NCBI GenBank assembly: GCA_965198495.1
Contig: CBDAPL010000001.1
Span: 3,410,001 to 3,474,000 of the forward strand
From: RH-AL1 sp965198495
GTDB taxonomy: Bacteria > Pseudomonadota > Alphaproteobacteria > Rhizobiales > Beijerinckiaceae
Length of the DNA: 64,000 nt
Reading direction: 5' to 3'
Position 1 is the first letter of the stretch, and each line of letters opens with the position of its first letter. Below the pieces are notes generated by a model. The model did no database searches. It was not told where the DNA came from and worked only from the letters and a program-made list of their open reading frames with translations. Shown here in pieces: positions 49,947 to 59,470 of the stretch. Both the position numbers and the translations under genes were made by a program.

Positions 49947-52447
49947 TCCGGCCTCCTGCCGACGCCGCGAACGAACCACAGCGTCGTGCCGCCGAGGCAG
50001 AACGCCGTCAGCAGAGCGAAGGCGACGAAGGCAAGCGGATTGAGGGAAAACCACCCGGCGACCACCAGGCGGGAGTTGCCGATCGGCGTCTTGTCGCTCG
50101 CGATGTAACGGAAGCGCGTCGCGTCGGTCGCGGTGATCTCGCCGTTGGAGGCGTCGAGCACGGCGAGGCGCCCGTGCACCTTGGACCAAACCTGCGGATC
50201 GAACAGGCAGGCGACCGACGCCCGCAGCGTCGGCGCGTCGACCGCCGTGACGATCGTGGTGACGTTCTCGCGCGAGCCCGGGCTCATGCCCTGCGCCAGG
50301 ATGAGCGACGATCCGGCATTGATCCCATCGCCGCCTTTTGGCTGGTACACGGACCGATGAACCGATGCGACGGCGTTTTGGACCCAGCCGGCGAGCGTGC
50401 CGGGAAGGGCCGCGATACTGTCCCTCCATCCGGGCGCCGATTGGGTTTCGCCGGTCCACGCTTCCAGCATGAGATCGCTGTCGTTCAGCGGCGGCGCCGA
50501 CGTCGCGGCCGCTCGCGGCGATGCTTGCGCGATGGTTGCGGATGCGTGCTCGACACTTGGTGGCGTGATCGCCTGCGAGGGCAAGCGACAGGCCGAGGGT
50601 CCGTCGCTCCGCGTCAGCCACCAGCGCTGGCCCGCCGGAAACGCGCCCGTGTCCGCGGTCGCCGGCACGGTGGCGCGGTTTTCCCAAGCCGCCTCGACGG
50701 TCTTCGGATCGAGGCCGATATCGGCCATCAACGCGGGATCGAGCTCGCGCGCGGGCGAGACCACCAGCGTCGATCCGGTATCGCCGGCGGGGACTTTCGT
50801 CGCGAAATCGAAAGCTACGACCTTGCCGGCGGCGACGGCCGCGCGCGCGGTGAGCGAGAGCGCCGCGCCCATGGTCTCCCGCTCAGGCTTCGGCACGACG
50901 AGATGGGCGACGCCCCTGTCGAACGGCATGCCGCCGCTGGTGGCGAGGGCGAGATCGGGCAGCCGCTCGACACGCGCCAGCGCGGGCAGCACGATCTCCG
51001 ACGTGTCGAGGAAGAGGAACCGCTTGGCCTTCGTCGCGGCGCAGCTCGTATCCTCCAGCCGCGGCGTCTCCGCGAACACGTCGACGCGATTGAGGCCGGG
51101 ACGCATCAGGCTCAGCGGCAGGAAAAGCTGATTATGCTGGAACACCTCGCCGGCGGCGGACGGTAGCTTGATGATGCCGGAGCTGCGGCCGTTGACGTCG
51201 ACGCGCACTTGCGAGTCGTGCGTCAGGCCGGACGCGTAGCCGCCGGCCAGGTCGAACGTGCCGCGCCCATAATCGGAGGCGAGGAAATCGGCCGGCAGGC
51301 TCAGGTTGAAGCTCTTGCGAAAGAAGCGGCCGGAGAAGTCCTGGCTCCGCGCGCCGAGATCGTGCAGCCGGACATGCCCGGCGCCGGTGATCGTCTTGGC
51401 GGGATAGTTCGCCAGAGCGAGCAGGCCGGCGCCGGTGCCGTTCGGCTCTGCCGCGGCGATCTGCGCGATCGCCTGCTCGATGTCGGCGTCGTTGGCGCCG
51501 GTGACGATGAGCGTCGGGCGGCCGTCGCCAAGCGCCGGCGCGATCCTCGCGAGCGGGCCGGCGCCGCCGAGCAGGCCTTCGACCTGCGGAAGATGGCGCA
51601 GGGTCTCGCGCGTGCCGAGGAGAAGATCGATGCCGTATGGATCGACGACGGCGGGCGTGAAGTCGACCGCGGGCTGCAGGGCGTGGGCGGCGAGCGCGAT
51701 GCGCTGCGTCGCGGTGATGAGATGGCGCAGATGATTGGGGTTGGTCTTGCCGTTGAGGACGATATGGATGGGCAGCGTACCATCCGCGCGCGGCAGAAGA
51801 CCCGCCAGATCGCCGGTCTCGGTGATCGTGCGCGCGCCGGCCGGCAGGACGAGCCCGGTCACGGCCGGGTCGAGCCGGGTCCAGAGTTCGTAGGTCGCGG
51901 CGACGGAGCAATCGACCCGGTGGCGCTGATCGACCGAGAGCGAGATGGCGTTAAAGCCGGGCCGTGCCAGATCGGCGGGGATCGTGAACTCGACCGTGCG
52001 AAGGCCGCGCGAAGCCTCGATCACGTCGGTGCCGATCGACGTGTCGTTGACCTTGACCTGGAGCACCGACACCTCGGGCAGAACGGAGACGGCCGACAGA
52101 TAGCCGACGCGAAAACGCAGAGGGGCCGCCGCTTGCGTCGGCGTAAGGTAGACCGGCCAGCGCAGATCGCCGATCTCTCCGGTCAGACGCAGTCCGTCGA
52201 GCGTGTTCGGCAGGAAGCGCAGGACGTCGCGGGCCGGCTCCACCACAGGCGAAGACGCAAGTGAGGACGCAGGTGAGGACGCAGGCAGGACGGCCTTGGG
52301 TGTCTCGCTCCCCGGCATGGCGACGATGTTCGCGCCGGCACCGAGAAAGATCTGCGCGCTGGCATCCCGCATCGGCGCCGCACTCGCCAGAAGAAGGGCG
52401 ACGAAGCCCGCGAGAGCGTTAGGCCGCAATGGACGAGGCAAGGGCAT
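49943..52447 (-). CDS. bcsB: Cellulose synthase regulatory subunit BcsB
   Basis: Periplasmic subunit of 834 aa anchored by one C-terminal helix (about residues 800-825, LNPLAFVAFALLTAFCLGGT). Signal peptide to about residue 30. Carbohydrate-binding and flavodoxin-like segments alternate: LTGEIGDLRWPVYLT, VEFTIPADLARPGFNAISLS, FNLSLPADFLASDYGRGTFDLAGGYASG. BcsB contacts BcsA and guides the glucan through the periplasm. An Ala/Ser stretch near residue 55-62 (ASSPASSLASSP) comes from a 12-bp tandem repeat. Starts 29 bp inside the end of bcsA. Confidence 0.95.
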   Translation of the reverse strand: MPLPRPLRPNALAGFVALLLASAAPMRDASAQIFLGAGANIVAMPGSETPKAVLPASSPASSLASSPVVEPARDVLRFLPNTLDGLRLTGEIGDLRWPVYLTPTQAAAPLRFRVGYLSAVSVLPEVSVLQVKVNDTSIGTDVIEASRGLRTVEFTIPADLARPGFNAISLSVDQRHRVDCSVAATYELWTRLDPAVTGLVLPAGARTITETGDLAGLLPRADGTLPIHIVLNGKTNPNHLRHLITATQRIALAAHALQPAVDFTPAVVDPYGIDLLLGTRETLRHLPQVEGLLGGAGPLARIAPALGDGRPTLIVTGANDADIEQAIAQIAAAEPNGTGAGLLALANYPAKTITGAGHVRLHDLGARSQDFSGRFFRKSFNLSLPADFLASDYGRGTFDLAGGYASGLTHDSQVRVDVNGRSSGIIKLPSAAGEVFQHNQLFLPLSLMRPGLNRVDVFAETPRLEDTSCAATKAKRFLFLDTSEIVLPALARVERLPDLALATSGGMPFDRGVAHLVVPKPERETMGAALSLTARAAVAAGKVVAFDFATKVPAGDTGSTLVVSPARELDPALMADIGLDPKTVEAAWENRATVPATADTGAFPAGQRWWLTRSDGPSACRLPSQAITPPSVEHASATIAQASPRAAATSAPPLNDSDLMLEAWTGETQSAPGWRDSIAALPGTLAGWVQNAVASVHRSVYQPKGGDGINAGSSLILAQGMSPGSRENVTTIVTAVDAPTLRASVACLFDPQVWSKVHGRLAVLDASNGEITATDATRFRYIASDKTPIGNSRLVVAGWFSLNPLAFVAFALLTAFCLGGTTLWFVRGVGRRPE

Positions 52448-54935
52448 GCTCCTCTAGGTCCGAAACGCTTGTCATCTCGTTGGCCGCGAGGGCCAGCAGA
52501 GCGTGCATCCAGTCGGCCGTGACATCGATCATCTCCTCGGACGACGCGGCATCGTGCGAGGTCTCGACCAGCGCGTCGAAGTCCACGTTGACCGCCGGTT
52601 CGGAGAATCCCTCCACGATGGCATCGCCGAGGATCGTGACCTGCAAAGGCGCGGCAGCGATGGTCGGCGTGGCGACCAAGGTCTTGGCTTCCGCCACCGT
52701 CGTCTCAAGAACCAGGACGGCGGCTTGCGCGGCGTCGCGGATCGCCGGCGCGGCCGCAAGCGCGGGAGCCGCCGCCGACGCGTGGGACAGGCCGCTTCGG
52801 CGGAGATAGGTGAACGCGCGCACCGGTTCGAGCACGCCCCAGCGCAGGAACTGCCAGGCGCCTTTCAGCAGGTTCTTGTGCGCGCGGCGCCCCTTCTGGA
52901 AACGCAGCATGGCATCGGGGTCGCCGTACATGAGATCGGCGAGCGTCATGTAAGAAGCCGGACGCATGTCGGCGAAGGCAAAGCCGAGCGTCTTGCCGGC
53001 ACCGTCATCGGTGTCGTGGATGAGATCGATCGTGAGCGGCGCGTTCGCGTCGGCGCCATCCATTGCCAGCACCGAGAGCGCGAAGCGCGTGCCCTCAGGA
53101 CCGGCCGGCACCGAAGCGCCGCTCGCGAAGCGCAGCGAGCATCCACCGGCTGAGACCGAGCTGATCACGACCTCGCTCCGGGATCCGCCGCCCGTCAGGA
53201 TCCCGCGGCGATCGATGCCGAGGCGCGGGAAGCGGTCGGGCTCGCGCCGCTCGGCGACAACACCGAGAGCGACGCCGGCGATCACCAGGTTGAAGGTCGT
53301 CCACAGCCCGACGATGAGCATCAACTCGGCGCCCGGCTGCGTGAAGTAGCGGTAGAACGCGTGCAAACTACCCGCCGCCAGGAGGCAGAAGATCGCGAAG
53401 AACGGCCATGCCAGGCCCGACAGATGGTTCTCCTCCAGCGAGATGCCCTTGGCGGTCACGTTGAAGGTCGGCTTGCGCGGCTTCATCACCACCGAGACGA
53501 TCGCCTTGGCGAGGTAGACGCCCTGCACATACTCGTAGAGCTCGCTGACGAAGGGCCAGCGCACGCGGCCGTAAAGGTAGTTCTGCAGCATGAGGTTCAC
53601 GACCATGTAGGTCGCGGTATAGGCCAACGCCTCGTCCATCGAGGAGACGAAGATCTTGACGTTGAAGAAGATGTGCAGAAGCGGCGCGAAGGTGAAGACC
53701 ATGCGCGGTAGCGGAAAGAACCAGAAGGTCATGCTCGAGAGATAGGCGAGCTTCTGGATGGGTTTCAAACCTTTCTTGAAGAGTGGGTTCTTCAGGAGCA
53801 GGATCTGGAACATGCCCTGGCACCAGCGCGAGCGCTGGCCGATGAAGCTCTCGAAGGTCTCGGGCTGCAGCCCGGCGATGAGCGGCTTGTCGACGTAGAC
53901 CGAGTGCCAGCCGGCGGCGTGCAGCTCGAAGGCCGTCTCGCAATCCTCGGTGATGGTGATGCCGGAAAAGCCGCCGGTGACGTCGAGCGCCTCGCGCCGC
54001 AGCAGCGCGGCCGAGCCGCAGAAGAACGAACCGTCCCACTTGTCGAGCCCGCGCTGCGTGACCGAGTAGAACATCTCGTTCTCGGAGGGCATCACCTCGA
54101 AGGTGCGCAGGTTGCGCTCGATCGGATCGGGGTTGAGGAACACGTGCGGCGTCTGCACGAGGAACAGCTTCGGATCCTTCGCGAAATGGCCGACGGTCTC
54201 GCGCAGGAACGACTTGAACGGCGCGTGGTCGGCGTCGAACACGACGATGATCTCGCCCTTGGCGTGCCGCAGGCCGTTGTTCATGTTGCCGGCCTTGGCG
54301 TGTTCGTTTCGCTCGCGCGTCAGATAGCGCGCGCCGAGCGCCTCCGCCAAAGCCTGCAGCGACACCCGACGTGCCTTGGCGGCGGCGGCCTTGGCGGGGT
54401 TGGCGTCGGCGCACTTCTGGTCGGTGCCGCCGTCGTCGAGCAGCCACACCTTGAGCTTGCCGGCGGGATAGTCCATCGACTTGGCGGCGGCGATCGTCGT
54501 CGCCAGGATGATTTCGTCCTCGTTATAGGTCGGGATGAAAACATCCACGCTCGGCATCGCGTCGTCGGCCTCGCGCTCCAGCGGCTTGCGGTCGAGCGGG
54601 TCGGCGTTGATGACGAGGCTGATCACGAGGATCAGCACGCAGTAGAGTTCGGCCGTGACCAGCAGGAGGCCGAGCGCGAAGTTGACCGGCTGATCGAGCG
54701 GCGGCAGCGTGTAGGTCGCGCGCCAGAAGATGTAGCGCATGACGACCAGGCTGCCGAGCGTCAGGAACAGCCAGCGCGCGTAGAGGCCGCGGCCGAAACG
54801 CCAAAGCGCGGCCATCCCGGCGATCACGGTCGAGGCGAGCGCGAGCTGGGCGCCGACGCTGACGGGTTGCGTGACGAACACCAAGGTGACGGCGGCGGTG
54901 AGGAGCCACGCCGCGAGGCGGATCGATTTCATCAT
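52419..54935 (-). CDS. bcsA: Cellulose synthase catalytic subunit BcsA (UDP-forming)
   Basis: Inner-membrane GT2 glucan synthase of 838 aa, using UDP-glucose. GT2 motifs: VFIPTYNEDE, FDADHAPF, TEDCETAFELHAAGW (catalytic TED) and QRSRWCQGM (QxxRW), with membrane helices before (about residues 8-125) and after (about 405-580). A C-terminal PilZ domain (about 585-700) carries the c-di-GMP RxxxR box in ERREPDRFPRL; the second motif is SVSAGG, with Ser where (D/N)xSxxG normally has Asp or Asn. An Ala-rich tail of about 120 residues follows. Activation by c-di-GMP is therefore expected but may be altered. Stop and start overlap bcsB. Confidence 0.97.
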   Translation of the reverse strand: MMKSIRLAAWLLTAAVTLVFVTQPVSVGAQLALASTVIAGMAALWRFGRGLYARWLFLTLGSLVVMRYIFWRATYTLPPLDQPVNFALGLLLVTAELYCVLILVISLVINADPLDRKPLEREADDAMPSVDVFIPTYNEDEIILATTIAAAKSMDYPAGKLKVWLLDDGGTDQKCADANPAKAAAAKARRVSLQALAEALGARYLTRERNEHAKAGNMNNGLRHAKGEIIVVFDADHAPFKSFLRETVGHFAKDPKLFLVQTPHVFLNPDPIERNLRTFEVMPSENEMFYSVTQRGLDKWDGSFFCGSAALLRREALDVTGGFSGITITEDCETAFELHAAGWHSVYVDKPLIAGLQPETFESFIGQRSRWCQGMFQILLLKNPLFKKGLKPIQKLAYLSSMTFWFFPLPRMVFTFAPLLHIFFNVKIFVSSMDEALAYTATYMVVNLMLQNYLYGRVRWPFVSELYEYVQGVYLAKAIVSVVMKPRKPTFNVTAKGISLEENHLSGLAWPFFAIFCLLAAGSLHAFYRYFTQPGAELMLIVGLWTTFNLVIAGVALGVVAERREPDRFPRLGIDRRGILTGGGSRSEVVISSVSAGGCSLRFASGASVPAGPEGTRFALSVLAMDGADANAPLTIDLIHDTDDGAGKTLGFAFADMRPASYMTLADLMYGDPDAMLRFQKGRRAHKNLLKGAWQFLRWGVLEPVRAFTYLRRSGLSHASAAAPALAAAPAIRDAAQAAVLVLETTVAEAKTLVATPTIAAAPLQVTILGDAIVEGFSEPAVNVDFDALVETSHDAASSEEMIDVTADWMHALLALAANEMTSVSDLEEHALASSIAA

Positions 54936-54945
54936 CGCGGCCGCC

Positions 54946-55704
54946 TCAGAAGCCGATACGGGCGTCGATCGACGCGTAGCCGCCAGATTTCCGCACGCGA
55001 TCGTAGAGGTAGCCGCCCGAGAAGCCGAACTGCAGGGCCCCTGTGCGCAAGCCTATGAGCGAGAGGCCGACGCGCTCCTGGTTGAAGAAGGCGTCGCCGA
55101 GCGCGACGAATTCCGGGCCGAGATAGATGTCGTGTCCGATCAGGTAGCCGCCGCGCAGCCGCGCGAAGTAGGCGGTCTTGTTGGTGGCGTACGAGGCCTG
55201 CCCGGCGATGATTGTGAGGGCGCTCGGCTTGCCGTAGGCCTCGAACTGGCCCTTGGCGCCGAAGGTCGTGCCGACGACGGGGTTCGTCGGATCGGCCGGC
55301 GACAACGAATTGTTGCGGACGTCGCCGCCGAGATAAGCGGCAAAGGACATGTCGGGCGAGACCCAGGCATAGCCGATCAGCGCGGCGCCGCCTTCCTGGT
55401 TGCCGCGCACCGTCTCGCCCGTCGAGGTGCTGGTGTAGCTATAATGGCCGACGAGGCCGTCGGCCCGCACGCGCAGGCCGCTCTCCGCGAGCGTGCCGAC
55501 GGGCGCCCCCGTCACGACGACGTCGCCGAAATAGGAGCCTTGCGTCGTCACGTCGGTCGACGCGTCGACGGAGACGATCCAGTCGTCACCAGGCGTCTGT
55601 GGCTTCGCGCCGGTGTACCAATCGGCCGCTCGCGCCGGCAGGCTTTGCGTCAGCAAGCCGAGTAGCGGCAGGCACAAGGCGAGGGAACGAACACGATGGC
55701 CCAT
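54946..55704 (-). CDS. bcsS: Cellulose biosynthesis protein BcsS
   Basis: Secreted protein of 252 aa, signal peptide to about residue 27 (LLTQSLPARAA). The rest is rich in Gly and aromatic residues in alternating pattern (GLVGHYSYTSTSTGETVRG, GYAWVSPDMSFAAYLGGD, FGFSGGYLYDRVRKSGGYAS), as in small outer-membrane barrels. It matches the BcsS family (PF17036), which in rhizobial operons may supply the outer-membrane part that BcsC provides elsewhere. It is the first gene of the bcs operon and 125 bp divergent from the hybrid kinase. ATG 55704. Confidence 0.9.
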   Translation of the reverse strand: MGHRVRSLALCLPLLGLLTQSLPARAADWYTGAKPQTPGDDWIVSVDASTDVTTQGSYFGDVVVTGAPVGTLAESGLRVRADGLVGHYSYTSTSTGETVRGNQEGGAALIGYAWVSPDMSFAAYLGGDVRNNSLSPADPTNPVVGTTFGAKGQFEAYGKPSALTIIAGQASYATNKTAYFARLRGGYLIGHDIYLGPEFVALGDAFFNQERVGLSLIGLRTGALQFGFSGGYLYDRVRKSGGYASIDARIGF

Positions 55705-55829
55705 AAAGGCTTACTCACGAACACGAACGCTAAAGCTGTCGTGAACCTGGTGACGTTTCGTAAATAATAGCTGACGGGAAGCGGCCGTCGGTCGCCAGAT
55801 CCCTCATTAAGGCGATCGAAAGCGTCGCC

Positions 55830-58061
55830 ATGTCTAATCGCGGTGAAGAAACGATGAACCGCCGTCGTGCGGATTGGATCGCGAGCATGTCCCTCCCACC
55901 GCCGCCCGTCGGGCCCCGCGCGCCCCCTTCCGTCGTCGTGCTCGCCGTCACGGGCGCGATCTGCACGATCCAGATTTCGGCTGTCTGGAACGTCGGCGCC
56001 GGCCACATCGCCGATTTGGCGACGATCTTCCGCGTGGCCGCCACGATCGTTCTGTTCGGCTTTCTCGCGACCTATCACATGAAACGGCGGCATCATGGCC
56101 AGGCGCTCGCGCGAAGCGAGCTGCGCTATCGAACGCTCGCCCAGGAGACCGTGCTCACGCTCCTGATCGGATCCGATCCCGCTCCGCCCTTCGTCTCGCC
56201 GGCCTTGAGGGCGCTGCTCGGCCTGGAGGACCTCGGAGACGGGAGGACACCGTTCGACATCGTCCATCCCGAAGATCGGCAGGCGGCCCTCGATTGTTTC
56301 CGCTCGCTGTCGCCGGTCGAGCCGCGCGGCTCCGTGACAGCGCGGCTGCTCCATGAGAATGGGTCCTCGATCTGGGTGGACGCCACGTTCTGCCTTATCG
56401 AGCAGGCCGATCATTCGAGCGAGACGATCATCTCGTTTCGCGACATCTCCGAACGACATCGCGAGGCGGACGACCTGCGGCAAGCGACGCTCGCCGCGCA
56501 ACGCGCCCAGGCCGAGGCCGACCAGGCCAACAAGGCCAAGACCGCCTTCCTCGCCCATATGAGCCACGAAATCCGCACGCCCCTGAATTCCGTCATCGGC
56601 TTTTCCGGCCTTCTACTCGCGACACCGGACCTGCCGTCCGCGGTGCGCCTGCACGTCGAGCGCATTCAGGCCGGCGGCAACGCACTGCTCACGGTCGTCA
56701 ACGACATCCTCGACTTCTCTCAGGTGGAGGCGGGCATGCTCGAGCTCGAGCCGCGCCCGTTCGCGTTGCCCAGCCTCATCGACGAATGTCTCTCCTTGGT
56801 GCAGCAGAGCGCGAACGCCAAAAACCTTTCCATGCAGGTCAACCTCATCGAGAGGCTGCCCAGCGGCGTGCGCGGCGATCCCTCCCGCTTGCGGCAGATC
56901 CTCCTCAACCTTCTCAACAACGCCATCAAGTTCACGCACGAAGGGTCGGTGATGCTCGACATCCGCTACGATCGCGCGAACGGGGCCGGCGACCACATCA
57001 AGTTCTCGGTGATCGACACCGGGATCGGCATCGCCGAGCAGGACCAGCTCCGCTTGTTCCAGCGTTTCGCGCAGGTCGACGCGAGCATTCGGCGGATCTA
57101 CGGCGGAACCGGTCTTGGCCTCGCGATTTGCAAGCAGCTCGCGGAACTGATGGGCGGCCAAATCGGTGTAGAGAGCGAGAGACACGTCGGTTCGACGTTC
57201 TGGGTCACGCTCCCGCTGCCCGGCGCCAGGTTGGCGCCCGCCATCGAGCGGCCCGCCGCCGTGCCACCCAAGCCGCTCACGATCCTCCTGGTCGAGGACG
57301 TCCGCACCAATCAGGATCTCGTGCGCTACATACTCGAGGCGGCCGGCCATACGGTCGACGTCGTCGGGAACGGCACGGAGGCCATCATGGCCGTTCAGGA
57401 CGCGGCCTACGACCTCGTGCTGATGGACGTCCAGATGCCCTACCTCGACGGGCTCGCGGCGACGCGTTCGATCCGCAGCCTGCGGCATGCCTGCCGGGAC
57501 GTTCCGATCGTCGCCATGACGGCCAATGTCCTGCCGGAGCAGATCGCGGTCGCGCGCGCCGCGGGAATGGTCGATGTCATCCACAAACCGTTTTCTACGG
57601 CGCAGATCCACGCGACCCTCGCGCGAGTCATAGAGGGGGAGGCAGCGACGATACCCCTGGACGATCGCCCGTCCACGCCGACGTCTCACGCCAGCGGCGC
57701 GTTCGCGGACTGCGATCTGCCGCTCCTCGCCAAGCTCGGCGGCCTGATTGGCGACGCCAAGGTGAAGGCGCTGCTGTCCGGCCTCGCCACCTCTCTGAGC
57801 GAGCGCTTCGATGCCGATCCGCAATCGGTGGAGGGCCGGGCCACGCTGAGGCGGCAGGCGCATGCCAGCATCGCCGGAAGCGGCATGCTCGGCTTCACAC
57901 CGTTCGCGACCGCCTGCAGGGCGCTCGAGACGGCGCAAGATGACGCGGCGTTTCCCGCGCATGTGGCCGCGCTGATCGAGGCCTCGAAAACGGTGATAAT
58001 CGCGGCGCGGGCACTCGCGGCACAAGAAGAGGCGCTCGCGGCGATGGCCGTCGCGGCCTGA
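55830..58061 (+). CDS. Hybrid sensor histidine kinase with receiver and Hpt-like domain
   Basis: Membrane kinase of 743 aa. Two hydrophobic segments (about 34-54 and 64-82) are followed by a PAS domain (100-215), the His box AHMSHEIRTPLNSVIG (His near 247), N box LLNNAIKFTHEG, G1 VIDTGIGIAEQDQLRL and G2 GGTGLGLAICKQLA. The receiver (484-600) has LLVEDVRTNQDL and phospho-acceptor Asp in LVLMDVQMPYLDG (about 532). A C-terminal Hpt-like region reads RRQAHASIAGSGMLGFTPFA (His about 677). The architecture allows a full internal relay. Divergent from the bcs operon, it is a candidate regulator of cellulose synthesis and a possible donor to the operon's own response regulator. Confidence 0.93.
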   Translation: MSNRGEETMNRRRADWIASMSLPPPPVGPRAPPSVVVLAVTGAICTIQISAVWNVGAGHIADLATIFRVAATIVLFGFLATYHMKRRHHGQALARSELRYRTLAQETVLTLLIGSDPAPPFVSPALRALLGLEDLGDGRTPFDIVHPEDRQAALDCFRSLSPVEPRGSVTARLLHENGSSIWVDATFCLIEQADHSSETIISFRDISERHREADDLRQATLAAQRAQAEADQANKAKTAFLAHMSHEIRTPLNSVIGFSGLLLATPDLPSAVRLHVERIQAGGNALLTVVNDILDFSQVEAGMLELEPRPFALPSLIDECLSLVQQSANAKNLSMQVNLIERLPSGVRGDPSRLRQILLNLLNNAIKFTHEGSVMLDIRYDRANGAGDHIKFSVIDTGIGIAEQDQLRLFQRFAQVDASIRRIYGGTGLGLAICKQLAELMGGQIGVESERHVGSTFWVTLPLPGARLAPAIERPAAVPPKPLTILLVEDVRTNQDLVRYILEAAGHTVDVVGNGTEAIMAVQDAAYDLVLMDVQMPYLDGLAATRSIRSLRHACRDVPIVAMTANVLPEQIAVARAAGMVDVIHKPFSTAQIHATLARVIEGEAATIPLDDRPSTPTSHASGAFADCDLPLLAKLGGLIGDAKVKALLSGLATSLSERFDADPQSVEGRATLRRQAHASIAGSGMLGFTPFATACRALETAQDDAAFPAHVAALIEASKTVIIAARALAAQEEALAAMAVAA

Positions 58062-58079
58062 CAGCGCCGAACGGGAGCG

Positions 58080-59246
58080 TCACGTGTCGACGATGCCAAT
58101 CATGTCGTCGCCCGTCTTCAACCCGCCCCGGCCGTGCGGGAGGGCCATGTAGTCGGAGGATTGCATCTCGTTCAACCGCGATATCGTGCGCTGGAACTCG
58201 AAGGCCTCGCGGCCGTCCTCCGCCTCGAACAGATGTGCGGGCTTGGCCGCGGCCGACGCGAAAAGCTTGATGTGCGCTTCGTAGAAGGCATCGATGAGAA
58301 TGATGAAGCGCTTGGCCTCGTTGCGCTGCGAAGCCTGGAGCACCGGAATGTCGTCGACGACGACGCTGTGATAGCGCCTGGCGATCGCCAGGTAATCCTG
58401 CGCGCCGAGCGGCTTGCCGCATAGATCCCGGAAGCTGAAGCGCGCGACGTTGCCGCGCGACTGCGGGACCTCGACCGAATGACCCAGCACCTTGAGGGTC
58501 GTCGGATTGCCGGTCTCCTGTCCGGTCAGGGTCTTGAAGGTCGCCGTCAGGGCATCGCGCGCGTTCGCGTCGGCTGGAACGTGGAAGGTCTCGGCCCCGG
58601 CGAGCTTCTCCATCCGGAAATCGGCGCGCGAGTCCAGCCGGACCACGTCCATGTGCTCCTGGATCAAGTCGATCGATGGCAGGAAGAGGGCGCGATTGAG
58701 CCCGTCGCTGTAGAGATCGACGGGTTCGACGTTCGACGTCGCGACGACGACGACGCCGCGCGTGAACAGGGTCTTGAACAGGCGGCCGAGGATCATCGCG
58801 TCGGCAATGTCGGTGATCGTGAACTCGTCGAAGCAGAGCAGCGTCGCCTGAGAGGCGATCTCCTCGGCCACCGGCTCGATCGGATCCTCGCCCTTGACCG
58901 TTCCTTTGCGCAAAGCCTGCCGGTAGCGGAAGATCGCCGCGTGAACCTCGGCCATGAAAGCGTGAAAGTGGACGCGGCGCTTCTTGGCGACTTTCGCGCC
59001 GTCGAAGAACATGTCCATGAGCATGGACTTGCCGCGTCCGACGCCGCCCCAGATGTAAAGGCCCTTCGGCGCGCCGCTGGCCTTGGCGCCGAACAGCCAA
59101 CCGAGCGCCGCGGCCTTGCGCGCGGGCGAATATCCTTCAAGTGACTCGCCGAGCGTGTCGAGCAGCCCCACGATTGTCTGCTGTGCCGCGTCCCGCTCGA
59201 TCTGGCCGCCTCTCACCTTCGCTTCGTAGACTTGGCGGATCGGCAT
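58080..59246 (-). CDS. zapE: Cell division protein ZapE (AFG1-like ATPase)
   Basis: Cytosolic AAA-type ATPase of 388 aa of the AFG1/ZapE family, which associates with FtsZ rings and mitochondrial-type protein quality control. Walker A is IWGGVGRGKSMLMDMFF (about residue 66), Walker B is LLCFDEFTITDIADAMIL, and VVVATSNVEPVDLYSDGLNR is the sensor region. The end (FEFQRTISRLNEMQSSDYM) is typical. ATG 59246 (MPIRQVYEAK) is used; longer readings contain repeat-derived residues and no conserved feature. Converges on the hybrid kinase, 18 bp apart. Confidence 0.94.
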   Translation of the reverse strand: MPIRQVYEAKVRGGQIERDAAQQTIVGLLDTLGESLEGYSPARKAAALGWLFGAKASGAPKGLYIWGGVGRGKSMLMDMFFDGAKVAKKRRVHFHAFMAEVHAAIFRYRQALRKGTVKGEDPIEPVAEEIASQATLLCFDEFTITDIADAMILGRLFKTLFTRGVVVVATSNVEPVDLYSDGLNRALFLPSIDLIQEHMDVVRLDSRADFRMEKLAGAETFHVPADANARDALTATFKTLTGQETGNPTTLKVLGHSVEVPQSRGNVARFSFRDLCGKPLGAQDYLAIARRYHSVVVDDIPVLQASQRNEAKRFIILIDAFYEAHIKLFASAAAKPAHLFEAEDGREAFEFQRTISRLNEMQSSDYMALPHGRGGLKTGDDMIGIVDT

Positions 59247-59470
59247 CAGGCGCTGGTTCCGGACGGGACGAGCCAGGCTTAGACGCTTTTGGCGAAAGGC
59301 GGCAAGGCGTGCGCCATGGCAGACACGCGTCTGCACGCGTCTGCACGAAACCACGCCCGCGTCCGTACGCGACCTGATCGGCCGGATTTTTTTCAAGACC
59401 TCCGCGCCTTGATTTAAGCAAATCCTAACGTCAATGTCGGACAACCATTAACGGTCAGCGAGGCGGCGGC

